Below, one piece after another: positions 48,317-62,300 of a stretch of DNA of 64,000 nt; positions within the stretch are counted from its first letter, which is position 1, and each line of letters starts with the position of its first letter. The notes under the pieces are model-generated. The model saw only the letters and a program-made list of their open reading frames with translations, had not been told where the DNA came from and did not search any database. Origin of the DNA: Bryopsis sp. KO-2023 (Eukaryota; Chlorophyta; Ulvophyceae; Bryopsidales; Bryopsidaceae); contig BSYQ01000001.1 of the NCBI GenBank assembly GCA_030272585.1, forward strand, positions 2,914,001 through 2,978,000. The letters run 5' to 3'. Both the position numbers and the translations under genes were made by a program.

Positions 48317-51240
48317 CATGATTCTGACCTTTTGTTCAATCAGATATAGCTGTGCCATGTGTTGTGAACTTGAACTTGAAAATATGTGAGCTATAGAAAT
48401 TCGATCCGACCTTGTGGCAGATTGAAGAGGACAAAGTTGCGTTTGTTATAATTCTCACTGTTTCTGTATGCTGTATCCACAGATGTTATGGAACGTCTCC
48501 GCCAGGAACTGATGGCATCTTTACTGTATGGATAAATCAGGCGATCGAGCAAAGCAAACAAGAAGTGCACAGCCATGGAGGCCGCAACACAAGTTGTCTT
48601 TCTATCAAAGTTGCCCCATCAGATCAATATCATCAGTCCAGAGGCATTCAATCTGTTTTTCACACAAAAATTTAACCCAGTAGACTAGAAGAGCACAGGT
48701 GCTCTTTCCAAGTCGTTCTCTCACTAATCATGTTGTGGGTTTCGTCTCAAGTGTCTGTTCGCAATGTTTCCTCTTGGCCGTTGTGCGCTCAGTTCTTCGT
48801 TTTTTGTATCATTCAAGTTTAAATCAAGCAGGGGTCATCGATGACCTTCTTCAGGAACCTGTCCATTTGCAAAAATATTTTCCCAAGAGACTCGCCCAGG
48901 AAGAATTTCAACACCAGTACTGTCACAATCGCAAAAAAATCGATCGGATCTTAGCCCCTCTGTCACTATTTTTGGGTTCAACGTTCAATCGAGGTGATAT
49001 GATGCTTGCAATGTGGCAAACGACAGGAGAATTAAATCCTTTCGCAGCTATGTGCGTTTTCGACCCTGTTTCCTTCTCTAGCGGAGCACTTGTTATCTTG
49101 TTTTTGGTTTGGAGCAGAGTTCTATTGAACTTCGATTTTCTTAATTCAATGTCCAGGTTTTTTTTTACCACCTCTTTTTTTATTATGATGCAAACTCACC
49201 CTCCTGACTCGGTTGGCAAGAAGCATCAAGGCTGTCTGATTATATTGCATCAACACTCATACAAATTCAAATTCAACCAAGCTACATCAAGGCAATGTCT
49301 TCCGAAAAAACTACGAGCTCCTCCAAGCGGATGGCCGCAACAGAGTTTTCCAAGCAAGCGAAACATGCTCGAAAGTGTGGAGGTCTCAAAGTCTTATTTA
49401 AAACATGTCAAAATTGAGTGGTTATCAACACGGAAAACCCAAGATTTGTGTAGTCATTGTATGAAAGGTACACTGTCAACCACACTCATGTGATGGGACA
49501 AGCTCTCTACTCTGAGGGTGAGAAAATCAACCAGCAACAGAGGAAATAAAGGCAATCTTTTCCAAAAGTGTGCTGGGTAGAAGAAATCCACACACATTGC
49601 TCAAGCAAAGCTTGATAATGTGATTCCTGACGTGGATTCAATAGAGCATTTTAGTATCAACATCAGTCTGTACATCCATAATCTTTTGATCATTCAATGT
49701 CAAAACTCTTCGATCATCCGATGCATGTTCTTTGAGTCAGTGTTGGTCCATGGAACCAGCACTTTCAAAAATCAGATCAAGAAAAATGCCCCTGTTTTTC
49801 CAACAGCAACAAATGTTTTCAAGCAAGTCAGTTACAAGCAAAAAGAATCACTGAAGATCAATCAAATCGCAACACTTGGGATGCAAGAATTCTTGTGCAG
49901 AACGATTTATGAGTAAGGCAATTCAGCCCTGGTAATTTAAATTCTTTTTGCAAGACAATGACACATGAAGTTCCACTGATCTGGGAGACAAGAAAAACAG
50001 GAAGCAGAGATTGTATCAAAAAATCATGACATTATGATGACCATACGTGGCTCCACTATCAGACCTTCAACCAGGAGATGTTGCCTATTCGTAAGGTAAA
50101 CTTTCTGGAAAGCTGTCGAAGCAATAGATACTAGTTGTTTATGGTGGCCAAGCCATAGAACTGAAAAAAAGATCGATTCAATGGATCGAGTCATGCCATG
50201 TTGCCGGTGGAGCAGCTGGCGATGCATGATCCCAGAGGACTGTGAGAAATGACGATCATTTGACTATCGAAAAGCAATAAAAAAAATTGAAGTTTACATT
50301 TTGAGGCCGGGGTGCCAAGATCTCAAGGTGATCATATATTTTGAATCGGATAAATAACCCGCCATCCTGGACTTTGTTTGTATTTCGGCTGATATCAAAG
50401 TGTAGTGGCTTGCTTTTTGTTGCTGTTCCTGTGGCAACATACTGATGCTGCTGTGATTCTCATTCCAGTTCCTGAAGCCAAAATATGCACACACATCCAG
50501 CACTTTTATTTGACAGGAAGAAGCTCTGAAAAGGTGAGGATTTAAGTCTGGTGTCGCAGTTTGGATTGTGAATAGAACTGGAGCGAACGGCTCCACAAGC
50601 ACAGTATTTGGGAATTTCATTTATCGATTCCTGGGAAGCACAGGTCGAAAGACAAAAGCAACTCCCTGAAAAATTTCCCTTGGCAATCGACATTGCATGA
50701 GAATATGGTGCTGCAGCAACCCAAACTGATGCCCCAATTCTTTTCTGCGTGCATGATGTTAAAAATGTGTTTTTTATGGTGTTTGGTTATCATTTCAGAC
50801 AGTGCAGAAGATTTGTTGTTGGATGCCTCCACGCTACATGGCTTAAAAGGGGGAGAGTTGATCATGACTTGTTTGGGGATTTAAGAGAGGATAGGCAATT
50901 TGTGCAAGGACTTGGGGAACCGTCTGTTGACATGTGTGCATGTGCAGTGATTGCGATGTTAAAAGCGTGTGATGTCCAATTACCGTGGTGCAATGCACAG
51001 AGAACATGGTATTTCAGAATAGCTTGAACTAAGCAAACAATCGCACCACTACTGGCCGTTCAATACTTTACACGGAGAAAAAATCTTACCGTTGGGAAAA
51101 ATAGAGATCCCCCCCCCCCTCTGCCCCCTTCCAGCTAAAACACACAGAGGCACCATAAAACAATTGCTCAATCCAAGTTCAGATCCAAGTTCTTGCCAAC
51201 CCTCCCCCCCCCAAAAAAAAAAAAGAAAACATAAACAATA
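48317..51240. other. Large region without a recognised gene
   Basis: 48699-49493 is open for 264 codons on the plus strand from a GTG, but the translation is rich in Phe, Ser and His with no motif, and no splice partner is found. Other frames (49620, 50749) are shorter and equally featureless. A T/G homopolymer tract (sense for the downstream minus-strand gene) lies at about 51205-51231. It could hold 3' exons of the candidate gene that starts at 46133, or degraded repeats. Confidence 0.35.
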
Positions 51241-53052
51241 TCATGTCAAATTCCAGGGGCATGAGGTTGCATGCTGCCAAGTAAATTTCTCGCCATTCGA
51301 GAAGCATTCTTTCTGTCCTGCTGCCTTGCACACTTCGGATCTGTAGCTCTTGTCCGGAGGAGAGTAAAACGAAACCCCTTTCCACAGCAATTTCACAGCC
51401 TGCCAGTAGATCCAAAACGCAACCCGCTGGGGCTGGAACCCATACCTAGCAAAGTTTACAGGAAAAAAAAAAGAGGTGAACGACCCATCAGTACTTCAGA
51501 CAAGGTTGAATGAATGCTAGCGGATAAAAGGCACCCAACCTGCCTTTTCTTTTTTCGAACACGTGAAACGATGCTTCCACCTTCACAGAATCAACCCACC
51601 TCCACAGCGTCCGAAAACCATCCCTTTCTCCACGCTGTGCAGTGCTTTCACAGCGCCTTCCAGTCAGGACTGCATCAAAATAATCCCCATGGTCGGGGTG
51701 CGACACATGGACCGAAACCATCAGCGTTTTCGAAGGATGAGGTGCCCTCAGCTTCCACACGTTCTGCATGTCCATGAATGGAGATACGTGCAGCGACTTC
51801 GGAACCGTCTCTCCATCAGGATTGAACAAGAAACTGGTTCGTTCGCCCCATGGAGTGTTGGTCACCTAACGGATCAAAGACAAATTCACCAGGTGTGCTT
51901 CATTGGATCGATTGAACCAACACCCAATATACATACGTAATAATAAACTTGCTTTGATCTACATATCTCTAATTTTTTACAAGCTCACTGCAGGTGTAAA
52001 GAAGCCCCCACATTTTGATTTAAGAAAAAATGGCACGCCATGCAACACAACCAATTGAAGATAACCCAAGCCAACACTACAAGCTATATTTCTTCCTTGT
52101 CCTCACTGTTTTCATACAAATCAAGCAGCCAACCCTCCGCTTCACCGTGAGTTATGGGTGGTTTCTCAGGAGAGATGGAAACAGTTCATGGTATGGCCTG
52201 AAACCACAAAAAAAGGAATCACCTCTGCAATGCATTTCTCCAGGTCGCCGTTCTGAGAATAACAGTAGTAGATGCTGATTGGGTTTTCAACGTACCCACA
52301 ACTCACAGGGTTCGTAAGCAATTTCACACCCCCTGTGCAAACAAACATGGTCTGACATCAGCACACAAGAACCTCACAGTTGTGTGTTTGGAGAAAACAC
52401 ACCCACATAAAAAGAAAAAGAGATGGCTGCTTTACTGCACCATCTGTTTTGGCTTTCGCTCGGACTTGATCCGCGTTCCAGTGGTGCTTCGATTGGAGTT
52501 TCCACCAAGGAGGGGGATCATCCAAATCCACAATCGACATTCGAACTGGATAACTGTGCATAACAGAACAAAAAAATATCCAGTCAAGCAAAGGGTGAAT
52601 TGGCCTATTTGCACTGGAACTTCAGCCTAAGTTGGGAAAAACACACACGCACACACTTGATCATCCAAAATATCATGCATCCCGTAAACGATTTGTATCC
52701 CCCCCAATGATGGAATCTTAAGATAAACTGTTGCATCCCTTCTTTCTTTCTGTTTTGGACATCCTCAGTGACGAATGGAAGGTGGGATCGATTGACACAT
52801 TGGCATGCACAGTGGTGATTGCAGCAACGCCCACACTCACGCAAAAGAGTTTTCCTTTGGGGCACGTCGCACGTGGAACACCGAACCTTCATAAAAATAA
52901 CACTTCCCAGACGCCGTGTCCGGTTTGAACCCCAGAGAGGAAGCCGCACACCAGAACAGTGCTGCAGGAACTTCTACGGCCAGCCGTAGAGTTTCCCATA
53001 GCAAGCCCCCCAGCAGCGAGAGGCCTTGCTGCAGAAGAACCTTATCCACCAT
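51241..53052 (-). CDS. DUF1365 family protein (PF07103-type)
   Basis: Five exons in phase: 53052..52841, 52553..52441, 52332..52223, 51865..51540 and 51445..51241, giving 321 aa. The N-terminus has a hydrophobic stretch (LSLLGGLLWETL and VPAALFWCAASSLGF), then YFYEGSVFHVRRAP and YPVRMSIVDLDDPP. Family core: LLTNPVSCGYVENPISIYYCY, VTNTPWGER, LHVSPFMDMQNVWKL, and at the end FWIYWQAVKLLWKGVSFY. Bacterial members commonly sit beside cyclopropane-fatty-acid-type methyltransferases and FAD amine oxidases; biochemical function is unknown to me. The N-terminal hydrophobic extension could anchor it in a membrane. Length is slightly above the bacterial average of about 250 aa because of the N-terminal extension. 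Confidence 0.87.
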
Positions 53053-56000
53053 CGTTGTCGATCGCGGTCTCCCTCAGCGAAAAAAGCGGTGGAGTGGTGC
53101 AGATGATGCACATGCAATGGGGTGCTGCAAAATCGAATCGCCAACAAAACGTGATCCTGAGTGGAGAGGTCGTGGAAATGCTGTGACTGGATCCCAGTGG
53201 GATCATCCCACCCTGCCAGATTTGGTTTTCTCTGTCCATCGATTTTTTTTATTTTTTATTTTTTATGCTTTACGCTTGCTTGTTGGCATAATCATTGCAC
53301 CAGTGTGCCCTACTCAGTGCTTCGTTCTATAGACCCCATGCCCACCAACATATTGGCAGCGGTGTCCACGGGGCTGAATCGTCTTCTTTGCTGCAGAAAG
53401 AAAGATTCGACAAAGCACCAGCAGGAGGGTGGCACCACCTGCAGGATGGATCATTGGTTTTTCCAGGTCGTCGAAATCTGAGGTATATTTGTCCAGCCGA
53501 CAGTCCCACTGCTTCAACTTTTTGAAGGGGGGACATGATATTTGAGTAGCTGATGGAAGTTGATGGAGGGTGGATTGATCCGGAACATGAACATTCTACT
53601 GTCTGCTTCTGTGAAACAGTATTGTATCGCCAGAGGCTTCTCCACATTTATCACAGCGACTCTCCCTTACAATTATTTTGATTTCGAAACAACTTCACTA
53701 CCCAACGAACTTCTCCCCAAGAAAGAAACAATACCACGAAGCACAGAAACCAGTCTGAAATATTACAAAAGAGAGAGGCACGCTCACTGGAGTGGTGCTG
53801 TGCATCTCTGGGTCCTTTTTTTTTATCAACTGCCTTCCAAAGCCACACATTATGAATAACCGCACAACTCTGTCTACACAATCAGACCTCCCTGCGATTC
53901 AAAAAAAAAAAAAAAAAGGGGAAAAAAAAGAAAAAAACCGAAGTGCTTTCTATTTGTTCGGATGCTATATTTGCTACTGACAACACTAGCGAAATGTGGA
54001 TCAACCCCCTATCAAACGTCACGGAGTTATTCGAATATTATTTGAACACCCACCTCCACTCACTACCAAAGTTATTGTTCTTTCTTTTCTATAGAAACTA
54101 GTTCAAATCTACAAAGAAACTATTTTCTTTTTTTTTTAACGTGGAGCCAGGATTCCATGTTGAGGATTCCATGTTGAGATAAAGACATCACAATAAAAAA
54201 ACTCCAAAAGATCCCCCCGCCCCCCCCCCAAAAAAAAAGGAGATGAAACCAATGGGGCACAAGAAAATCAAGTTCAGGAACTATTGGACAACGATTCACA
54301 AGAAGGAAAAAGAGAAAACAAAAAAACACCAGCAGGAAAATCCCATGTTGAAAGTTTTTGAACTAGGAATATTTCTGATACGCGTGCATCTACGAAACAT
54401 AAACGTCCCCAAAAGAAAAGAAAAAAAAAAGCGAAAATAAATCCGACCGTCCCCCATGTGTGACTTGTAAGTTTGACTCCAGCCCAACCTCTTGGTTTCG
54501 ACCCTTTTAATCCAGAGATTGGTTTTGACTCTTTAAAAAACCCCTTTCCTCCCGGATTGAATTTTGCGGAGGTGCGAGGCACTGCATAACACTGCACTTC
54601 CATGGAAATCAAAACTGGAAAGAAAAAGAAACACACCCTTTTTTTTTCCTTTTTCAAGCTACACACAAAATATAACAACGATGCTTAAAGAGTACCGGAG
54701 CAATCCTACATGTAACTCCTGTCAAATTGACCCCCCCCCCCTTCCCCTCCCAAACTGAGGCAACCCCTTTCTGCTCAAATCCTCCCAACCCTGCCAGACC
54801 ATCAATAATATTTCCCCTCAAACTGTTTCCCTGAATAATGCGAATCCGATTCTTAGCTGCTCCTTCAAATCGAAAAAAAAAAAGTTACTGCGATACGAAA
54901 AATGATAACTTTAATGGCCCGACATTTATGCAAAGCAACACTCTCACTCTTCCTCACTTTCTCTCTCTCTCACTCTTTTTATTGACGGATAGGTCAACCA
55001 CGGTTGCCAATAAAAGTCACTTTCTGGAGGGTATGGGGGGAAAAGAAACAAAAAATATTAAAAAAAGAAAACATAAAAGAAATAAAAGAACCCAAAAAAA
55101 AAAAAAAAACCAACGAAAAACACATACTCATAGAAAGAAAGAAAAAAAACCTACATAGACCCTCCGTAATCCATGTGGCTTGTTTCATATTACAAATGAT
55201 TGATACTTTTTTTTTCCTTTTTCGATTTGTGCCAATTCTTGCCCCCATATGAGTATTTCTCACTCTTTTTTTTTCTCTCTTCATTATGAAGTGGCATCAT
55301 CCAATTCCATTACTAAAATTTCCCAAAACTTCCACGAGCAAGCAAAAATGCCAGAGTTCAGCCAGCCATTCACAACCGGCTCCACTCAGGGTTAATTTAA
55401 AATAGAAACCTCCAAAATTAAATGGTACCATTCTTCTTGTTCTTTTTCTTCTTCTTCCTTTTTGTCCTTTTTCCATTGCTTTTTCTTTTTCTTTTCTTTT
55501 TCCCTTTTTTTTTTTCGAGTGAACAAACATACCTTTCTTTCTTGTGTGCTTCTTGCTTTTTCTTATATTACCCAAATTTACATACACAGTCAAATCACAT
55601 TCGATGCTGTTTTTCCCTTCTTTTTTTTTTTTTTTTCCAAACACATTCATCTCATCTCGGCACATATCAACTGCCAAAATGCTTTCCAATCCCCAGGAAA
55701 AAAAAAAAACACTGCATACGATCGAGGGTTTTTCAGACTCGGCAACACTGTCTTATTACCTTTCTTTTCTTTTTTCTTTTTTTTAAATCGTCATGAAATT
55801 TGCCCAGTGTATCAATTGTGCCCATGATATCAAACGTCCGAAAAATTCTTTTTTACCCCAGAAACCACAGTGCAATTAAAAAAACAACTCCTCACACCAC
55901 CAAACCCTCCATTTCCCTCGGAACCTACAATTTGGTGCATGCACCTAAATCTAGGCAACATTATTTCAATTTCTTTTTTTTTTTCTCTTTCTTTTTACCC

Positions 56001-56354
56001 TGCCCCTCCCTTTCCCGAAACATTTAACAGCCAACGGAAAAATAAAACCCCAATATAGAAATTGCAATTTGGGTATTGTCATTTCAACCTCATGATTATC
56101 CTTTTTTTTCCTTTTCTTCCTTTTGTTTCTCACTCTTTCTTTCTTCTTCCTTTTCTGTACGTGCTTTTTTTTTTAAACCATGAGGTCTGCTATTTCTAGA
56201 CTCTGGGCGCGGACGGCTGCTAAACACCTTCCACACATGCAGTTTTTAAACGAAATTCTTAAAACAGGTGGGCAGTGAGCGCCAAAAAATCCCTTGGAAC
56301 CTCTCATCAACCCTGCTAACCCCCGTCCCCCTTTTTTCCCCCTGAAATTTTTTT
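53053..56354. other. Low-complexity spacer, one weak exon candidate
   Basis: 53339-53467 reads MPTNILAAVSTGLNRLLCC and onward as a possible first exon of a plus-strand gene divergent from DUF1365, with a GTCGTC donor, but no second exon was found. 53900-56300 is dominated by A runs and C/T runs (for example 55080-55110 and 55430-55520). Frames there are Lys/Glu- or Phe/Ser-rich composition artefacts. Confidence 0.45.
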
Positions 56355-59300
56355 CTAAAATTTCAGCCGGCGCCACATGTCCAGCAGGCCCTCGTAGTAT
56401 TCGTAACTGTACTCTGCCTCCATTATCTTGAGCGCAATGCTCACCAGTTCTCGTTTGTAATTGGGCTCACAGCTGAGGCCAACCCTAGCCACCCGCCCAG
56501 CTTTCAAAATTTCCGATATGAGGTCATTGCTCACAGGTTTGTTGTCCCCTACGATGTCTATTTCCAGAAGCTCGATGTTCGCTCGAGCGGCGGCTGCCCT
56601 CACAGCACCGGTGATCGAGGTAGCCACCCCCCCACGAACGAGAATCACCATCGAAATGTTGTTTTCGGAAAGAATCCAAGGATCTCTTGCTGCATTCATG
56701 CTGGTCAGGAGGTGGCGCCTGGTCAGACGGATCACATCCGCACGCCATTCACTGATTTCGCCCAGCATATCAATGCCGGAGAAGCGATCGACGGGTGACG
56801 GAAGCGCGTCCAGTTCTTCGATGCGAGATGGTGCTCGTTGATAGGGGGGCAAATCCCCCCTGTTGAGAACCGTGTCCAGGCGTCTCAAAAGCATCGTCAA
56901 CGAAGGCCGCCATGATTGATCACGCACCAGCATGAACTCCAGCAAATCAATGATGACATCGTACGACTGGTTGTCCAGCTTGCTGCAATTTTTCGAAACA
57001 AAATACAACCTTTCCTCAACATCACGTGGCAAACTCAGCAAATATTTCGAGCATCCAGGAGAGGTGCATGTTCTAAAATTGGATACAACATGGAGGATAT
57101 TACAGGGGGTCATATTTGGATCGGCACACTAAAACTTTCTGGTGGGAAGACACATCAGCAGCAATCACTCACTTTATTCTGTCCTCGCTCAAAACGGGCA
57201 TCGCATTCCGGGTAACCCGAACGAAAAACCGTGCCCAGTCGTCGTCGTACTGCAACATCTCTCCTGTCATCAGCTCAAACAACAAGCAGCCCAGAGCCCA
57301 CACATCGCTCGGGGGTCCGGCACCCTGCTGTTTCCTCCGGTCATACTCAGGCAAATCCCTCTTCAGAGCATTAGCGATCAGCAGCATCTCCGGGCTCTTG
57401 TTGAACTCCGTTCCACGATTCCTCACGGTTCGAGCTTCTTTGTGGGCGTAACTCCTAGCTTCACCGAAATCTGCCAGCACCACTCGAAACGCGGGTTCTT
57501 CGGTGGGTGGCGACCAGAAGTGAGCATCGACGACGCCCGGAGGGGGTTCCAGCAGGACGTTGCTGCATTTGAGGTCGAAATGCACGACGTTGTGGTCGTG
57601 CATGAGCTTGACTGCCTCCACGATGTTTCGGAAAATGCGAAGGAAAAGACGCAGAACGTTGGGACACTTTGGGGGCAACCTTTGACGCCATTCCTGGAAA
57701 AAAACACACACAATAAAATGTAAAAAAATAAAAAATATATACACTCAGTGGTAGCACAACAAAAAAGATTTTGAGGGGGGGAGGATGGAAGGATAAGAGC
57801 CCATGTTGATGCGAGCCGCATAAATCACTGATTCCCATCGAGCATCAATTCTTTTTTTCACAATTTCCAATTTTTTTTGGTGAAGGAAACGTACCAACAA
57901 AGAGCATTTGTATTCCTTCATGACCAAAAAGGCTGCATCCTGCGTTATTCCATAATCATAGAGGTGGCATATGCTTTGCTTTCCATGGAATTCCTCCAGA
58001 ATGGAAACCTCAGAATACAAATCCATCAGTGTGTTTTGATCATTTCCTTCGCCGGGCAGATCGACGACTTTCACTGCACAAGTGTTTGGTCCACCTAGGG
58101 AAAAAAGAAAACAGAAAAAAACAAAGATTAACACAGGGAACGTTTCAGGAGCACAGGGCTTTCTCGAATTTTTGATTTCATCAAAAAAATTCACTAGACT
58201 GTAACATACATTTACCAAGTAAGGTGGTCATTCAATAATCGTAATGATAATACCCATTCTGCTCATTTGCATAGGTGACGGGCTACATGGAACTTTTAAT
58301 ATTGACGTAAAAAGAATGATGCTCTTACCTTCCACAGGAAGACTGCATTGATGAACATGGGCGAAAGCTCCTTTGGCAACCCGCTTTGTACTCTTGTACA
58401 ACCCAAGGGGAAACTGAGATCGGACCAGCAGTCTACAGAATAAAAACACACCATCATAACTCGGCCCACTGACGCCCCCCCCCAAAAAAAACAAAAAAAA
58501 TACTAAAAACAAATTCAAGTTCCCGACAGGATATTCCCTGTGTGTTCTGTCAGTACCTCAAGAGCCTGAATCGATCGGGTCCCCTCTTGAGCACACGCTC
58601 CCTCAGCTTGGAAACAACCCGAGCGCTGCAATCGTGATTCAAATGATGCAACAAGATCATGGGGATGTCCCTCAGAATCTTTTGAGTGTCCTCGTCACTC
58701 TCTTCGTCCCTGTTTGCACGAGTGCCCTCCTCCAGCAGGACCCCTTCGATCAACACTTCCAGCAGCACCGTGTGCATTTCGCTGTCTTGATACACGGAGC
58801 GAAGCTTCCTTGCCTCTGCGTAGCTGTTCGGTGGTTCGCAGTCCTCGGACCCAGGCCCATACTCTGAACAAATCACACACAAGAATTGATATGCAGAGGA
58901 TCTGACGGTCAAATGCCCTGATAGATTCGATATTTGACATCTGGAGGACACCCCCTGTTCCATCCCTGTTCACCCACTCAGTCTCCTCCTACCTGCAGTG
59001 TCCCAGAATTCTCCGGTCGAATGGATTTTCGTTTTTTTCGCCTTAGCGATCGATGTTTCCGGCAATCCCAAAGACAAGGGGCCATCGCAAATCGGAGCAG
59101 GCCTTGTAGGTGCGATATGGTACTTCTTGCGAGATTCCTCGTTCTCTCTCCTGGCATGGCCCTTATTCAGCAATCGCGTCACCTCGGACTCTCCAACACT
59201 GTCCTTCATGTTTTCGTTCAAACTCCACTGCATGGCGGAATAATGCACGGAGCGTTGAGAGCTTGACGTTGCTTGGGACCATATCTTAGTGGGTTGAGAC

Positions 59301-62300
59301 CACAGCTCCCCAGGACGAGGTCCCATCCGAGGAGACTCGTTCAAACCGTCCCCACGCAAGGCACGATCCTTTCCACCTGGCAAAAAAAAAAGCATTAGTT
59401 AAGGAATCAAACATCGAGCAAAACCAAATCTGATACCGATGGTGTGACGTTACACAAGGCTCACCTGTGGAGAGGAAGCTGCTTGATGTCAAAGGGTATC
59501 CCGAGATGCTGGAGCCTTCCCTGTGGTGGCCCCCAGACTTGAACTGCGGCGACTCTTTCCCAAGCTTCAAGCGAGAAACGTTAGGAACTTTCACCGGTTC
59601 ATTCGGCGTCCCAGGAACAGAGGGCATCGTGGAAAGAGTTCCGAATGTCGAAGTTGAGTAGCCATAGTATCGCCGCTCCAGCTTCTCCAGCCTACCAAAC
59701 AATATACCACAGATGTCAGACTCAACACCATCCCCACCACAGAAAGGAAAATGGACCAGGGAATGGTGTGTCGCCAAGGCGAGATTTGAACACTCGAAGC
59801 CTTGATCTTGGATTCGCAACTAAGCACTCCTTTTCGATCATTCCACCTTCTGTGGAGTTGAATTGGTTGTTGCATCCCACCTGCGTGCATCGTCAGATAC
59901 ATCGCCAGAGTACTCGAAATCGCTTGGAGTTTTGAATCCGCTCCTCATCGACACACCGGATCCTTTTCTTTTCCTGCATGGTGAGGGCCCTTTGTCGGTA
60001 GTGGCAACAGACGTAGACCTGAGTACAGCACAAATACATGCCTCAATTAGTTAAAAAAAAAGATCAATTTTCAGACAGGAAACTTGGTGAAGCACTACAG
60101 GCGACGCTCCACATGTTTCGCTCAGCCCACTCTTTTGTTCTCTAAGATTTCCCAACTACCTGGCTCTGTCGATGGCAGCGATACGGAGGGGAACCATTTC
60201 ATGACCCCCCATTCCAGTAGGAGTTCTGGAACCCAGCATTTGGATCGGCGGGACTGCATTGGGCGACCTCCCCATGTGCAGATCCTCCGAAAAGGTGTCA
60301 CAAATGGAAAGACCGCTCGACGAGGACACAAACTCCCCTCTTCGCTTACGATCCAATGCCTCCAGCCTTCGACAATCGTCAGACACGTCCCCGCTCCACT
60401 CGAAGTCGTCCGGGATGTGCATGCTGCTTTGGGTTTGATGAATCGTCCTCAACGTGTCCAAATATGACCTGGAATCCATCAGTGAAGCTCGACCATCCAA
60501 CACCGATCGACGTGACTCGGCCAGGGATGCCCGAGAGTCCAGCAAGGATCGTTTTCCTCCCATCGATTTCTTCGAATCCGCAATTGATCTTCGATGTTCT
60601 CGAGACAGCGGCCTTTTGCTGTCTCTGGAGCTACGAATGGAGGTGAAGCTGTGGGAGCGATGGACACGCTTGGCCCCCCCAGCAGCCAGGTAGATCGGAG
60701 GCACACTGATCGGACGAGATGGGGCAGAGCTTTCCATGATGGACATGGTTCCTTCGGATGATGCATAGCCGTGGTGCTTTCTCTCCAGGGCATGCAGCCG
60801 TCGAGCGTCGTCCGACATGTCTCCGGTGTATTCGAAATCGGATGGAGGCACGAAGCTGCCAGTCCCCAGAGTGTCCCCAGAGTCCATGAATCGATTGGAA
60901 CTGGCTGATGCTCGAGTGAAATCAAAATTTGCTTCTTCCACAGTTTGGGTGCTAGTCCGTGGCGGGTCACGAGAGTTTCTAGCTCTGCACACTAGTCCAA
61001 AAGTTGGCGGCCCGCTCGTGTCACCTGATTCAGACGAAATTCCAACAACGGATCAGCAACTTGCATCCAGAGACAAGTTTTGGCCAGCTCGTCCCCCAAT
61101 TTGACACATGCTTTACACATGAAAAACGGAACTCTACAATTGAGTGTAACGTTGCCCGAATTAGTCATGAAAATCGACATCAAAATATATGTCTAATCAT
61201 GTACATACAAAAAAAACCCTGACTGTGAATCGCGTCTTTCCGGACATCTACCTGAGCGGCCTGAACATGGAGATCTATATGATGGGCCTGCCTCATCCTC
61301 AGAGGCGGGCTGTTTCTTCAACGGAGGCAACCCGGAATCCCCACTTTCACGTTTTGCTTCCACTTTATCTGACGGAATGGTTATGGTGAGCTTGCTTGGA
61401 TCGCGAAAGTAGAAACCACAGTCGCTCCACTGAGATTCGCTTGATGCATATGATGAGTATGAATAGCATGGGGAACCTGCGCGACATGGTGCAAAACTGT
61501 GAAAAACAGCGGAGCCAAAGCCAAAGGAGTCAATGGAGCCAAAGCTTAAAAAATAGAATTAAAATTGAAAAAAAAACGATGAGCAACATGCCATTGGAAA
61601 AGAAAATTGTTGGAGTTTTCAAGGAAGCGTACCAACGAGATCACGAGGAGGGGGCGCCACAGGCCTGGGCTGAACTCCACAGCTTGCGAGGTTCAACAAA
61701 GGCACAGGAGCTCCCTTCGGTTCGGCAGGCTGCTCTAGTGCCGCCTCCTGTTCTTCTTCTTGCTGTTGTTGTTCTTCTTCTTTCTCTTCTTCTTTTTGTT
61801 TCTGTTCTTTTTCTTGCTTTTCTTGCTTTTCTTCTTCTCTTTCTGGCACACCTGGCTGCTTTTCAGATTTACATTCTTTGTCCACGACAATTTCTTTCTC
61901 ATTCCCAATATCCACAGTGACATCCTGAGCGCTATCTTCTGCAGGAGACAACCCATTATTCTGTACAGTCCTGTAACAGCAAAAACAAAGAAAAATAATA
62001 AAAAAAAAGGAAGAAGAAGCCAAACACAATCACACCCCGTCACAAATTCAGATCAGATTTCGCATAGCCAAGCTCCAAAATGATTCCATGAATTCCTGAA
62101 ATCGTTGTCATTTTATTTTTATCTTTCCAAAAATAACCAAAGAAAGGAGATATTTTCTAGATTTTCAGGACCAAGAAAATATATCTTGTGGTCTTTTTGC
62201 TTGCCTGAAGGAAGAAAACGTCCACACATATTGAAGAAATTTATGAAATTTGGAGGAAATTGACATGCAGCGAAAAAGCTTTTGACAGACACGGAAATGT

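Noticed and set aside
53900..56100. Several Lys/Glu-rich and Phe/Ser-rich frames on both strands
   Set aside because: They are translations of A runs and C/T runs; no domain and no splice structure.
56355..57072. Catalytically active dual-specificity phosphatase at the kinase C-terminus
   Set aside because: No HCxxGxxR motif is present before the stop, so only a phosphatase-like or pseudophosphatase fold can be proposed.
59755..59840. tRNA-like sequence on the minus strand with a TTCAAAT loop and matching GGAATG/CATTCC ends
   Set aside because: The T-stem does not pair properly with a seven-base loop, no D-arm or anticodon arm fits, and it lies in a kinase-gene intron.
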